Shown: one piece after another, positions 50,301 to 57,733 of the stretch
Layout: every line of letters begins with the position of its first letter
Position numbering within the stretch: position 1 is the stretch's first letter
From: Sphingosinicella sp. BN140058
GTDB taxonomy: Bacteria > Pseudomonadota > Alphaproteobacteria > Sphingomonadales > Sphingomonadaceae
Direction of reading: 5' to 3'
Length of the DNA: 64,000 bases
Assembly: GCF_004135585.1 (NCBI RefSeq)
Contig: NZ_CP035502.1
Coordinates: forward strand, 1 to 64,000
Notes under the pieces: generated by a model
The model's input: the letters and a program-made list of their open reading frames with translations, nothing else
The model's database searches: none
What the model was told of the DNA's origin: nothing
Position numbers and translations under genes: made by a program

Positions 50301-50420
50301 GATCGAATCCGAACTGAGTGCGAGCTTGGAACGCAAGACTTTCTTCCCTTCAACGGTGGACGCCTTACGGCCCACCTCCCCTTGGGAAAAAAGCATCGGC
50401 AAATGGGCACGCTTGGGCAT
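47388..50420 (-). CDS. very large cytosine-C5 DNA methyltransferase with tandem repeats
   Basis: This 1010-residue protein has C5-MTase motifs in order: VDLFCGAGGTSEA (76-88), catalytic AMSPSCVHFSG with Cys 149 (PSC instead of PPC), IIVENVREF (motif VI), ADYGVATSRRRLFVVARR (motif VIII) and the final IGNAVPPGLG near 976 (motif X). Usual length is 350-450. Between motif VIII and X lie some 600 residues built of about eight degenerate 35-45-residue repeats with a P-L/I/V-x-T-F/L/M core, for example DPISTFCASVSHQSVITTGM and DPVSTMTSKACQQNVVTSHM. Phage enzymes often carry one or two such units. The repeats may enlarge the target recognition region. Confidence 0.85.
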   Translation of the reverse strand: MPKRAHLPMLFSQGEVGRKASTVEGKKVLRSKLALSSDSIVLPGLDLVDQMRNDGITDRYDLDGGGYELDENEVCVDLFCGAGGTSEAIFQALGESPAFAVNHNPTAIGVHSVNHPDTIHLESDVFAADPEEHVPAGKSIGLLAMSPSCVHFSGARGGAPKDAGIRDQAWIAGQWATHQNPRFRPRVIIVENVREFLTWAPLKASGKIDKRFIDAQGLGSTFKEWRAQLHDAGYVTEYRILNAADYGVATSRRRLFVVARRDGLAIRFPKPTHGPRNSQAVRQGLLKPYVPASSAIDFSQKCNPIFMYQADAKKAGAVRPLADNTLGRIAAGVERFVIEAEDPFIVSYYGPKNGPTFRGQSTAEPLATLTTENRFSVVQPLVTPITHHGPGRYYAPNEDLFPTFTTAQRGEFAIISPVYSQSSGTDITSGALIPLRRETNPVELGGLVPALTGHSQMAVAFGSMKPIAQQASSPGQVMPYLPTGSLIDTAFITATGGSQYAAKPRPVDVPINTFKCDNRSAVVVPTLVRVAHGSVDRHGKRRGRGDHDVRDPLPTQSMSNEFAVVEPFLVTSGYGERKGQKPRVHDLKDPFLTFVACGAGRQEVVAASLIRTDTPMSKPVCAPPSEQVFAFSAAGRFAMVDSRFRFDNDNESRFAALVVNNNTNRLATSMLAPVPAMTTGNQQIVTEVGLAAIHIGQENHTDRGRSEREPVSSITVSPHQSIITTGLIPTHAAAFMGQNNAGKVGHPMTDPISTFCASVSHQSVITTGMAPQPRAHVVAAHMAQQNEGNVGHSMLDPVSTMTSKACQQNVVTSHMLTLRQNGIGSSMSDPAAAFCARGNHHGEVRACFVKYYGEGSQSQAANEPLDTLTVKPRFAVVQVPVEDLGLTEEQRFEAWWIARFLEIYGTKDQGNPNTAHLDGPRPSVVGRPGAILWTIEMRMLIPEEAAAASSFPDDYVLDRTADGKTVSKTKMMGLIGNAVPPGLGKAIIGANVKPKRSVAAARLQPEQMAA

Positions 50421-50568
50421 CAGCCGCGTGCCTCAGCAGCAGGCGCGGCGGTCGGCCGTGCGTCTTGAATCTGTGTCACAGGCGTCCCCGCAGGAGACGA
50501 AGGATCTTCCTCCACCTCTCAGGGAATTTTAGACGCCGATCCGCAAGGTTTCTAGGGTCATGACATGA

Positions 50569-51255
50569 TTATCCTGCTTCTCTGGGGAACGCGCATGCTA
50601 TCTGAGATCGCCAGGCCCGCCGAGGCTGATGCTGAGGGGGCGCTTCAGCGCTGTCGTGTGCGGCGATCACGCACTCCGAGATGTTGTCGTTAGCAGGAAA
50701 ACCGGTTGCCGTGCCGGCCGCCAAGTCAAGATCGATCACAAGTCCAGGGCGAGCTTGGCCCCACCGTCGGGCAGGTGCAAGCACGATGACGCCGCGGCGC
50801 GTCTGACACATGCCGATCGCGGGCCCGCCGAAGGCGTGGCCAGGCGCGACGGCCAGCGGCTGCCGAAGCACATTCTGGAAAAGCTTCGAGACGGGCCGGT
50901 CGGCAACATCCGACAAGCTCGCTGTCTCGGGCCCGAGAAACCAGTAGAACTGGGCTGGCACGTAAGCACCGACCGTTTCTGCTGCTCGTGCGCCAGAAGC
51001 GCCGATAAGAAAGGTGATCGCTGAGGCGTCTTCGAGCTCCACCCCGACCAGCGGCTTGCCGTGGATGCCGGCCGCGAGCCGTGGATGAAGATTGATGAAC
51101 CGTATGAGCGTGCCGTCAGCGCGACCGATCGACAAATCTCCAGGCGCCGCATCAAGTCGAGCTGGACGCCCGTCTGCCCCTTGGTAGCCGTAGACGAGGA
51201 GAATGGCCGTTTCGGTCTCGATGGCGTCATAAGGAAAGGGCTTGATCCAGTTCAT
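50569..51255 (-). CDS. hypothetical protein coupled to the CobT-like gene
   Basis: The 228-residue product starts at the ATG overlapping the CobT-like stop (ATGA). The sequence is beta-rich with Gly/Ala loops (LVYGYQGADGRPARLDAAPG, ITFLIGASGARAAETVGAYV). No motif is recognised. Position suggests a third member of the MoxR-VWA unit. Confidence 0.5.
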   Translation of the reverse strand: MNWIKPFPYDAIETETAILLVYGYQGADGRPARLDAAPGDLSIGRADGTLIRFINLHPRLAAGIHGKPLVGVELEDASAITFLIGASGARAAETVGAYVPAQFYWFLGPETASLSDVADRPVSKLFQNVLRQPLAVAPGHAFGGPAIGMCQTRRGVIVLAPARRWGQARPGLVIDLDLAAGTATGFPANDNISECVIAAHDSAEAPPQHQPRRAWRSQIACAFPREAG

Positions 51256-53771
51256 GCCGCCTTCCTCAGCGCCCTTTTGTGGGCGCGCGGATCGATTACC
51301 GAGAGCAGAGCGGTCGGCAGCTCCGAGATGTCGTTGATGACGAAGCTGTTGGGGCACCAGCTTCTCACGGAGTCATCCATGATGCCGATCGCGACGACCT
51401 CGGTTCCCCGGCTCTCGATCAAGGGGACCATTGCTTTGCACAGGCCGACGTCGTCGGCGGTCCCGTCCGTCAGGATCAGGAGCACACGCCGCTTCTCGGG
51501 AACGTCCTCGGCAAGCTCAGCAACGGCGGCCATAGCTTCTCCGGTCGGCGTACAGCCCATCGAGACGCCTTCATAGGCCCCGAGCTTGCGGCGGGTCGTG
51601 ATGCGGGCTTGCCGTCCCTCCTTGAACGCAAAAAGGCGCACGACGGGGGAGCGACCCGCGTAGCCGTAGATGGACGTGGCTATGGACGTGTTCTGGGTGG
51701 CTTCTTCAATCGCGACGGTGCTCATGACCGCCGTGTCGAGTTCCCGCCCGGCCATGGAGTAGGAAAAATCGGCGAGAACGAAGAGGTGCGTCTCGGGCGC
51801 CGGGCGGTGCCAGCGCTTCTTGTAGCAGCTGCCAGTGGCTCGCACGACGGCCGAAATGTTGCGGATGTCGAACTCGCCTGAGCGGCGGTTGCGGAGCACG
51901 CCCTTTTGCTCCTCAGCCATCAGGAGGCGACGGATGGTTCGCGCGGTGGTGCCGATAACGCCTCGGGCAGCATCCATCAGGGCAGCGAACTTATTCTCTT
52001 CGACGGCACCGACGTCCACATCCTCGAACCGGTTGTCGTTGTAGTGGTGTGCGGTTGCGCCGCGCTTTTTCTGATCGTCCGACTGATTGGCGTCGGGGTC
52101 CGGGTCAGCGGAGGTGTAGTTCGGCGCGACATCATTGGCGCCCTTGATGGCTTCCACGAGCTGGGTCGGATCAACCTCGCCATCGATCGACTGTGGCGGT
52201 AGCTCCGGGAGCGGGTTCTCTTGGATCGCCTCTCGAAGATCGTCGAGCAGGTCGTCGAAGGCAGCTCCATCTTCGAGAGCACCCTCGAAGGGATCCGCCG
52301 CGTGTCCATCCGAGGAGCTGCAGTTCTCGGGCGAATTTGCCCTGGCACCATCGTCGGCTGGCATTTGCCCCATGCCGTCGTTCAGATCGATCTTGCCGTC
52401 TTGTTGCTGGCGAGCGCCCGCGTCGGTGCCGCTCGAGGCGTCCTCTCCTGCTTCCGGAGCTTCGAACGTGATGCCGTCGACGCCGTCCGACTGGCCGTCG
52501 GGCGACATGCTGTCGCTCCCATCGTCTCGGCTCTCCGACGGACCTGTCTGGGGTGCGTCTGAGCTTGCCGCGGAGGATGTGCTTGGGCCGTCTTGTGCTT
52601 GTGTCGAACCAGAGGCGCCCTCCTCGGCGGAACGATGTTCGGCGCCAGTCTCGAGCGCGTCGTCGGTCGGAGCCGCGCCGCTCGGTTCGCCGGCGTCGCG
52701 ATCATCGTCGCCAGCCGTATCCGTGTGTGGCTCGGGCGAGGCTTCGGATTGCCCAGGTTCGTTTCCGGTTTTCTCGTCGGCAGAGGTGGGAGCATCCGAC
52801 CCTGAATCAGCTTGCCCGTCGCCGTCTCTGTCGTCGTCATCGACTTTCGTTGTTTGCTCCGGTTCGGCGGGCGCGGGCGCCTGGTTCGCGTCGGCGTCCG
52901 GCTCGGCCGCGGCTGCTCCCTCAGAGCCGCCGTCCTCACCTTCGTTGCGCTCCTCCTGTGGCGCCTGCGTGGCCTCGTCCGAGGAGGGTTTATGGTCGGG
53001 CTGATGTGGCTCTGAAGCGGCTGTGTCCTGCCGGTCGTTTGATGCGTCAGCAGGGTCTTGAGGTGCAGGCGTTTTGCGCTGGGAAGGCTTTCCTTGGCTG
53101 GCGGCAGCATAGTCGCAGGCTTCTTGGTGGAAGACGATCGCCAGGTCGACAGCGTGCTCAGTCGAGGCCACGTCTTTCATGCGATCGGTCCAGCTGTCGA
53201 TAAGCGCTCGGACAGGCGGGACAATCGCGTCGAGGCTATCCTGCACGCCGGGAACGGTGAACCGGTTCAGCGCGCTTCCGGTCCAGGTGAGAGCCAGAGG
53301 GCCGCAGGCACGCGGATCGGCATACCAAGCGCCGGGGAAGCGGCTGACGGCGGGGTGGATCCGTGTGCGCAAGGCGGTCAGGTCACTGACGGCTCCGGGG
53401 AACTCCTTGGATCCGTCTCGCTCGATGCGATAATCTTCGATAGCGTTGTCGAAGTCGAAGATCAGCTTGAGCGGCGCCGTTTGCCCCGGAAGGACCGGCA
53501 GCTTCCCGCTCTCCGCCGCTCGGATGCGGGCGCTGAAGTCCGTCATACGGATATGGAAGACCTCGTGGATGGCGAAGCCGATAAGCGCGCGCGCAACGCT
53601 GTAAGGGATCACGGCCATGTCGCGGATGGCGGGAAGGGTGATCGTCTGACCGTTCGTGTGCGCGCGGGTGCCCCGGAAGATCACGCGGATGTGATCTCCG
53701 CGGCCCATGCCGTTGACAGTCGAGACGATGAGGCGCCGGAGGGCGACGCCGAGGATGGTCATCTCGGCCAT
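51252..53771 (-). CDS. CobT-like VWA protein with HExxH motif and long acidic linker
   Basis: This 839-residue protein has an N-terminal domain with ALIGFAIHEVFHIRMTDF (HEVFH at 69-73) and FDFDNAIEDYRIERDG near 107, a zinc-site pattern known from CobT-like VWA proteins; then a disordered Asp/Glu/Ser/Ala linker (about 225-560); then a VWA domain with MIDAS motif LADFSYSMAG near 665 and LLILTDGTADD. CobT works with CobS as the AAA+ chaperone of aerobic cobaltochelatase, but no cobN is present here. The pair is common on jumbo phages and megaplasmids, where its function is unknown. Confidence 0.75.
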   Translation of the reverse strand: MAEMTILGVALRRLIVSTVNGMGRGDHIRVIFRGTRAHTNGQTITLPAIRDMAVIPYSVARALIGFAIHEVFHIRMTDFSARIRAAESGKLPVLPGQTAPLKLIFDFDNAIEDYRIERDGSKEFPGAVSDLTALRTRIHPAVSRFPGAWYADPRACGPLALTWTGSALNRFTVPGVQDSLDAIVPPVRALIDSWTDRMKDVASTEHAVDLAIVFHQEACDYAAASQGKPSQRKTPAPQDPADASNDRQDTAASEPHQPDHKPSSDEATQAPQEERNEGEDGGSEGAAAAEPDADANQAPAPAEPEQTTKVDDDDRDGDGQADSGSDAPTSADEKTGNEPGQSEASPEPHTDTAGDDDRDAGEPSGAAPTDDALETGAEHRSAEEGASGSTQAQDGPSTSSAASSDAPQTGPSESRDDGSDSMSPDGQSDGVDGITFEAPEAGEDASSGTDAGARQQQDGKIDLNDGMGQMPADDGARANSPENCSSSDGHAADPFEGALEDGAAFDDLLDDLREAIQENPLPELPPQSIDGEVDPTQLVEAIKGANDVAPNYTSADPDPDANQSDDQKKRGATAHHYNDNRFEDVDVGAVEENKFAALMDAARGVIGTTARTIRRLLMAEEQKGVLRNRRSGEFDIRNISAVVRATGSCYKKRWHRPAPETHLFVLADFSYSMAGRELDTAVMSTVAIEEATQNTSIATSIYGYAGRSPVVRLFAFKEGRQARITTRRKLGAYEGVSMGCTPTGEAMAAVAELAEDVPEKRRVLLILTDGTADDVGLCKAMVPLIESRGTEVVAIGIMDDSVRSWCPNSFVINDISELPTALLSVIDPRAHKRALRKAA

Positions 53772-53774
53772 GGA

Positions 53775-55163
53775 TCAGCGCTCGAGAAGGTTGAGGTCGA
53801 CGTTGGTCGCGAGCTGGATGTAGCCGCGGATGGTGGCTGCATCGTCTTTGTTCGCACGGCCGGCCATGACCGAGTCTGCGGCGAGTGCGAGGGCGACATC
53901 CGAACCTCGCCCGGAGAACCTGCGGTACGGCGCCGCCAAGTCCTCAAGCTGGCGGAAGGAGCACGTCTGCGACAGCTCGCCGGTCCCCCAACCGGTCCGG
54001 ATCAGCGTGGCTACCTTCACTGCCTGCTGACAGGCGGCAAGCTCCATGGCGGTCGCTAGCTGGAGCGTCTCGATCTCGTTAGCTTCCTTCATGTACTCGA
54101 ACTCAAGCCAGTAGGGCAGGCGATCGCGCGTCGCCTCCGACATCTCCTGCCGGACGTGGGTCATGCCATTGTCGGAGCCGCGCCCCTTCGTATTTGCGGT
54201 CGCTGCGAAGTAGCAATGGGGGTGACGGGGAATGCGGCGCCCACCATCCTCCTGGATGACCAGGTGGTCTTTGCCCTCGAGAAGCGGGTGAAGCATGTAC
54301 ATGATGTCCGGATCGGCCTGGTCGATCTCGTCGAGCACGATGATGCCCGGGCGTTGGATCAGCTGGGGGATCTGCCCGAGGACGAACGGCGTGGCGGATC
54401 CGGTCGGGGTCGCGACTTGCCGGAAGGAGCCGATGATTTCGGCGCGGGTCAGACTGCCATCAAAGGGAATGACCGTGCAGGGGAGGCCGATCCGCGCGGC
54501 GACCTGCTCGTAGAACACGGTCTTCCCGCAGCCAGGTTCGCCAACGCCAATGATCGGCTTCCCACGGTCCATGGCTACAGCCATCATAGACACCTGGAAG
54601 CCGTCAAAGCTGTAGTGCGGCTTGAGCTCCGGGAGAACCGGTTGCGCCGTCTCCCAGACGAAGGTCGGCATCAGGTCCGAGTTGTAGATCGGCTTGATCC
54701 CCTTGAAGAGGCCCTGCATCGGCTGCGGTACCGTGCTTACCTGGGCGACCGGCTCTTCGATGACGGTCGCTCTTGCCGCCTGTTCAAACAGCATGCTCGT
54801 AGGGATGGCTGTTGCTGCCTGATCGGTGGGGGCGGCAGGAGCGAGCGGCTCCGCCGCTGGCTGCGCCGAACCTGCCGCGGGCGCGCTTCCGTGGACAGAA
54901 GCGAGGAAGGCCGCCGGATCGGCTGCAAAGGCTTTGGCGGAGTCGATGCACTCGCGGGCCGCGATCTCGTCCCCGTCGTCGGGGCTGCCGAGTTGATGAA
55001 GGCCATAGACCTTGAGGACAGCTATGACAGCGCTACGAGCGGCTCCGGCCGCTGCTGTGCAGTCGGCTTCGTACTGCTGCATCGAGACGAAATCGATGTC
55101 CTGGGTGACCTCGTCACTGAGGATCGAAACGGCAAGCGCAGCGTCGTTTGCATTGAAAGGCAT
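53775..55163 (-). CDS. CobS-like MoxR-family AAA+ ATPase
   Basis: The 462-residue product has Walker A GVGEPGCGKTVFYEQVA near 206, Walker B GIIVLDEIDQADPDIMY near 268, HCYFAATANTKGRGSDNG (sensor 1) and a helical C-terminal lid, the MoxR/CobS layout. An Ala/Pro-rich linker near 90-125 separates an N-terminal helical domain. The gene ends 3 nt before the CobT-like gene, so they probably form a hexameric ATPase plus VWA co-chaperone that remodels an unknown target. Confidence 0.8.
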   Translation of the reverse strand: MPFNANDAALAVSILSDEVTQDIDFVSMQQYEADCTAAAGAARSAVIAVLKVYGLHQLGSPDDGDEIAARECIDSAKAFAADPAAFLASVHGSAPAAGSAQPAAEPLAPAAPTDQAATAIPTSMLFEQAARATVIEEPVAQVSTVPQPMQGLFKGIKPIYNSDLMPTFVWETAQPVLPELKPHYSFDGFQVSMMAVAMDRGKPIIGVGEPGCGKTVFYEQVAARIGLPCTVIPFDGSLTRAEIIGSFRQVATPTGSATPFVLGQIPQLIQRPGIIVLDEIDQADPDIMYMLHPLLEGKDHLVIQEDGGRRIPRHPHCYFAATANTKGRGSDNGMTHVRQEMSEATRDRLPYWLEFEYMKEANEIETLQLATAMELAACQQAVKVATLIRTGWGTGELSQTCSFRQLEDLAAPYRRFSGRGSDVALALAADSVMAGRANKDDAATIRGYIQLATNVDLNLLER

Positions 55164-55272
55164 GAAAAACTTTCCTCAGGCGATCAGGACCATTGGTCCC
55201 TCGCCATCTCAGAAAAGTCGTTCGTTGATCGGCCGGCTTGTCCGTCCGGCACCTAAGCTCGACCCACGAAAG

Positions 55273-56004
55273 CTATGCCGCTTGGTCACTCTCGACGTGC
55301 TCGAGGCGCTCGTTGAGCTCAAGATCGGCTGCAAGTCGCCGCAGCTCGTCGCCGCCACGACCAGGCGCGATTTCGTAGGCAAACCCTTGCGCTCCCGCCA
55401 GAGAGATCAGGACGAACGAGGCGATATTCGCCTTGTCCAGACTAGAGTCCGGCGCTGGCGTGAGGTCCCACGAGTTCACCAGAAACGGGCCGTCAACGGT
55501 GATGCGAGACAAGCTTTCGCCGTCCATCTCGGCGTCGAGAACGTGCCTCAGGGGAGCCTCAGCCGACGCCGCGATCGCCTCCTCGTATCGAGCTTCGAGC
55601 GCCATTGCGCGTCGGATCGCAATGCCGGAGATATCGTGGGGAATTGGACCATCCAGATCCAGCTGGGTGACGCGCGCCCGGTCGCCGAGTGCGCGTTGGA
55701 TCTCCTGCACCAGAGGGATGGTGGCATCTTCGTGGTGGATAAGGAGCATGCGATCGCCGACAGCAGGCTTCACGAGTTCATTCGCAAGGTAGTCGTCGGG
55801 AATAGTCTGTTCGACGTGATCGGGGTTGATACCGGCCTTCCATAGCCAGGTCCGAACGGCCTCATTCGACACGTCCAGGCCCGAGTCCGTCCACGAACTG
55901 AACGTGACGGCTCCGGTGATGGCGATCTCGACGGACCGTTGACCGACGGAAGTGCTAGCCGCGAGGACGCCGAGGTAGGCCAGATTGGGGAAGTTCTTGG
56001 ACAT
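55273..56004 (-). CDS. hypothetical protein
   Basis: This 243-residue protein has no recognised domain. The start at 56004 is preferred over the ATG 12 codons upstream because TCCCACACATG with a TACGAT hexamer seven nt earlier matches the start of the HerA-like gene, suggesting leaderless transcription. The sequence alternates helices and strands (SVEIAITGAVTFSSWTDSG; GDRMLLIHHEDATIPLVQEI). It precedes the CobS-like gene by 109 nt. Confidence 0.45.
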   Translation of the reverse strand: MSKNFPNLAYLGVLAASTSVGQRSVEIAITGAVTFSSWTDSGLDVSNEAVRTWLWKAGINPDHVEQTIPDDYLANELVKPAVGDRMLLIHHEDATIPLVQEIQRALGDRARVTQLDLDGPIPHDISGIAIRRAMALEARYEEAIAASAEAPLRHVLDAEMDGESLSRITVDGPFLVNSWDLTPAPDSSLDKANIASFVLISLAGAQGFAYEIAPGRGGDELRRLAADLELNERLEHVESDQAA

Positions 56005-56063
56005 GTGTGGGATCGTAGCTTTCGGGCTGGATGTTTGCATCCGGAAAAGATGCGCCGGGATGC

Positions 56064-57680
56064 TTATCGGCTGGCGCCGCGCTGGGAGAGGGCGGTGAAC
56101 TGGATCACGGAAGCGAGATGTTGGTCCGCTGCCTCACGCACCTTTTGATCGAGGATGGACCGGCCAGTACCAGCGCTGGTGCTCTCCATGCGGATGAGCG
56201 AGTGGCGTGCGGGCAGCAGCCGCTCGACCTCGATCGCCTTCAGGGCTTTGTCATCGCCGAGGGGGAGCCGCTTGCCTTGCTCGTCTTTCAGAAAGGTGAG
56301 CTGGGTTCGGCCGCGCACGGTTTCGGTCTCCAGAAGTTGGTACAGGCGTGAGCCGTCGGCGCCCCGGCCAGCGGCGGCAGCAAACAGCACACCGGCGCCG
56401 GCGGTGAGCGCCTTAACTTCGGGGTTGTTGTGGATCGTCCGCCAAGGCGTGTATTCGGTAGCGGCAACGCGGCTAAGATCTTGCCTCGGGTGGACGCGCT
56501 CGAGCGTCTGAAAATAATCAGCGACCTTTGCACGCCGCTCGATCGCGCCGTGGATCATGGTCGAAGCGCCGCCATCGATGACGAGGGGCTGGACCTGCCG
56601 AAGAGCGGGATCAGTGCCCGCGCGAGCGGCGCGGCCTACCATCTGGCTGTATTCGATCTCCGAAGTGGTCTCGCGAAGGATAAGAATGCAGCGAGTCGCT
56701 GGAACGTTGATCCCTTCGTCGATCTTCTTGACGGACACGACCATTTGGATTTCGCCCTTGGCGTAGCGAGCCAGGACGTCGTCGTTCTCCTTGCCGGGCG
56801 CGTCGCTGTCGACGACGGCCACGGCGTGGCCGCGCTCGCGCATCTCTGAGGCAAAGGCCCGTGCTCCAGCAATGGTCGACTCATAGGCGATCGTCTGTCG
56901 ACCTTCGTTTAAGCGCTCCCAGTGGATCGCCATCTCTTCGTGGAAGGACTCGGTGCGAGCCTCTCGCAGAGCCTTCGTGAGTCCGTCGGCATTGGCGTCC
57001 TTCTCTGGGCGATAATGTTCAGCGGCGATCTGCTGGCTGTTGCCGCCCTTTTTGGTGGAAGTACGAACCTCGACCGTGCGAGGGAGCAGTATCTGTCCGG
57101 CTCGTTCCAGCTCCGACCAGCCGATAGTCACGCGGGCGGCGTCTCGGATGTGCGGCGAGAGTCCCTTCTTGTCTGGGCGCTCCCACGTCGCCGAGACGAG
57201 GACCATCTTCATGTCGGGATTCAGCTCGACGAGACGGTCCAGGACCTCCTTGTAATCGCCGCTCTTCGCGTCGGAGACGTGGTGCCCCTCGTCGACCACG
57301 AGGAGATCGACCGGCTCCAGATCGTCCTTCCGCGCCTTCGCGGTCTGGACCATGGCGAAGTTGACGTCTTTGCTTTGGTCCAGCTTGCCGTCCAGCGATG
57401 TAGCGGAGGAGAGGCCGGCGTCGGCAGCCCACTTGGCGAGTTCTTCCTGCGCCTGCGTAGCCAGGAAGTTCCGGTGCGAAAGACCCATGGTTTTCGGCGC
57501 GCGGCCAAGCTCCTCCTGCTGCTTGGCAATCACGCGCGAGGTGATCCGCGTTTTGCCGGCGGCGGTTGGGGCTTCGACGAGCACGACGTTCTTCGTGCGG
57601 AGCTCCTCGGTCGTTTCGTCGATCGCGCGATCTTGGATGCGCGTGATCTCGGCATAGTTGGGGGCTGGAAGCTTGCTCAT
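56064..57680 (-). CDS. SF2 DEAD/DEAH-type helicase
   Basis: The 538-residue product has motif I VLVEAPTAAGKTRITSRVI near 36, Ib/Ia-like segments, motif II DLLVVDEGHHVSD near 128, motif III VLVSATW, and a second RecA domain with VVSVKKIDEGINVPATRCIL and SQMVGRAARAG (motif VI). This is a restriction-helicase-like SF2 ATPase (ResIII type). It lies downstream of the Strawberry-notch-like gene. A TTGAGG-N18-TAAACT promoter ends six nt before the ATG. Confidence 0.8.
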   Translation of the reverse strand: MSKLPAPNYAEITRIQDRAIDETTEELRTKNVVLVEAPTAAGKTRITSRVIAKQQEELGRAPKTMGLSHRNFLATQAQEELAKWAADAGLSSATSLDGKLDQSKDVNFAMVQTAKARKDDLEPVDLLVVDEGHHVSDAKSGDYKEVLDRLVELNPDMKMVLVSATWERPDKKGLSPHIRDAARVTIGWSELERAGQILLPRTVEVRTSTKKGGNSQQIAAEHYRPEKDANADGLTKALREARTESFHEEMAIHWERLNEGRQTIAYESTIAGARAFASEMRERGHAVAVVDSDAPGKENDDVLARYAKGEIQMVVSVKKIDEGINVPATRCILILRETTSEIEYSQMVGRAARAGTDPALRQVQPLVIDGGASTMIHGAIERRAKVADYFQTLERVHPRQDLSRVAATEYTPWRTIHNNPEVKALTAGAGVLFAAAAGRGADGSRLYQLLETETVRGRTQLTFLKDEQGKRLPLGDDKALKAIEVERLLPARHSLIRMESTSAGTGRSILDQKVREAADQHLASVIQFTALSQRGASR

Positions 57681-57686
57681 GCTTCT

Positions 57687-57716
57687 AGTTTATCCTGACA
57701 AGTCCCAGCCCCTCAA
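57687..57716 (-). promoter_or_regulatory. promoter of the SF2 helicase, close to its ATG
   Basis: TTGAGG (57716-57711), 18 nt, TAAACT (57692-57687), then AGAAGC and ATG at 57680. Transcription would start at or next to the ATG. Confidence 0.45.
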
Positions 57717-57733
57717 GCCGACGGCGAGGAAAT

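Noticed and set aside
47388..50420. Repeats in the C5 methyltransferase considered as a CRISPR array
   Set aside because: The repeats are degenerate, keep one reading frame and encode a repeated protein unit; there are no identical direct repeats with unique spacers.
52135..53004. Ser-rich plus-strand frame of 289 codons
   Set aside because: It is the antisense image of the low-complexity acidic linker of the CobT-like gene.
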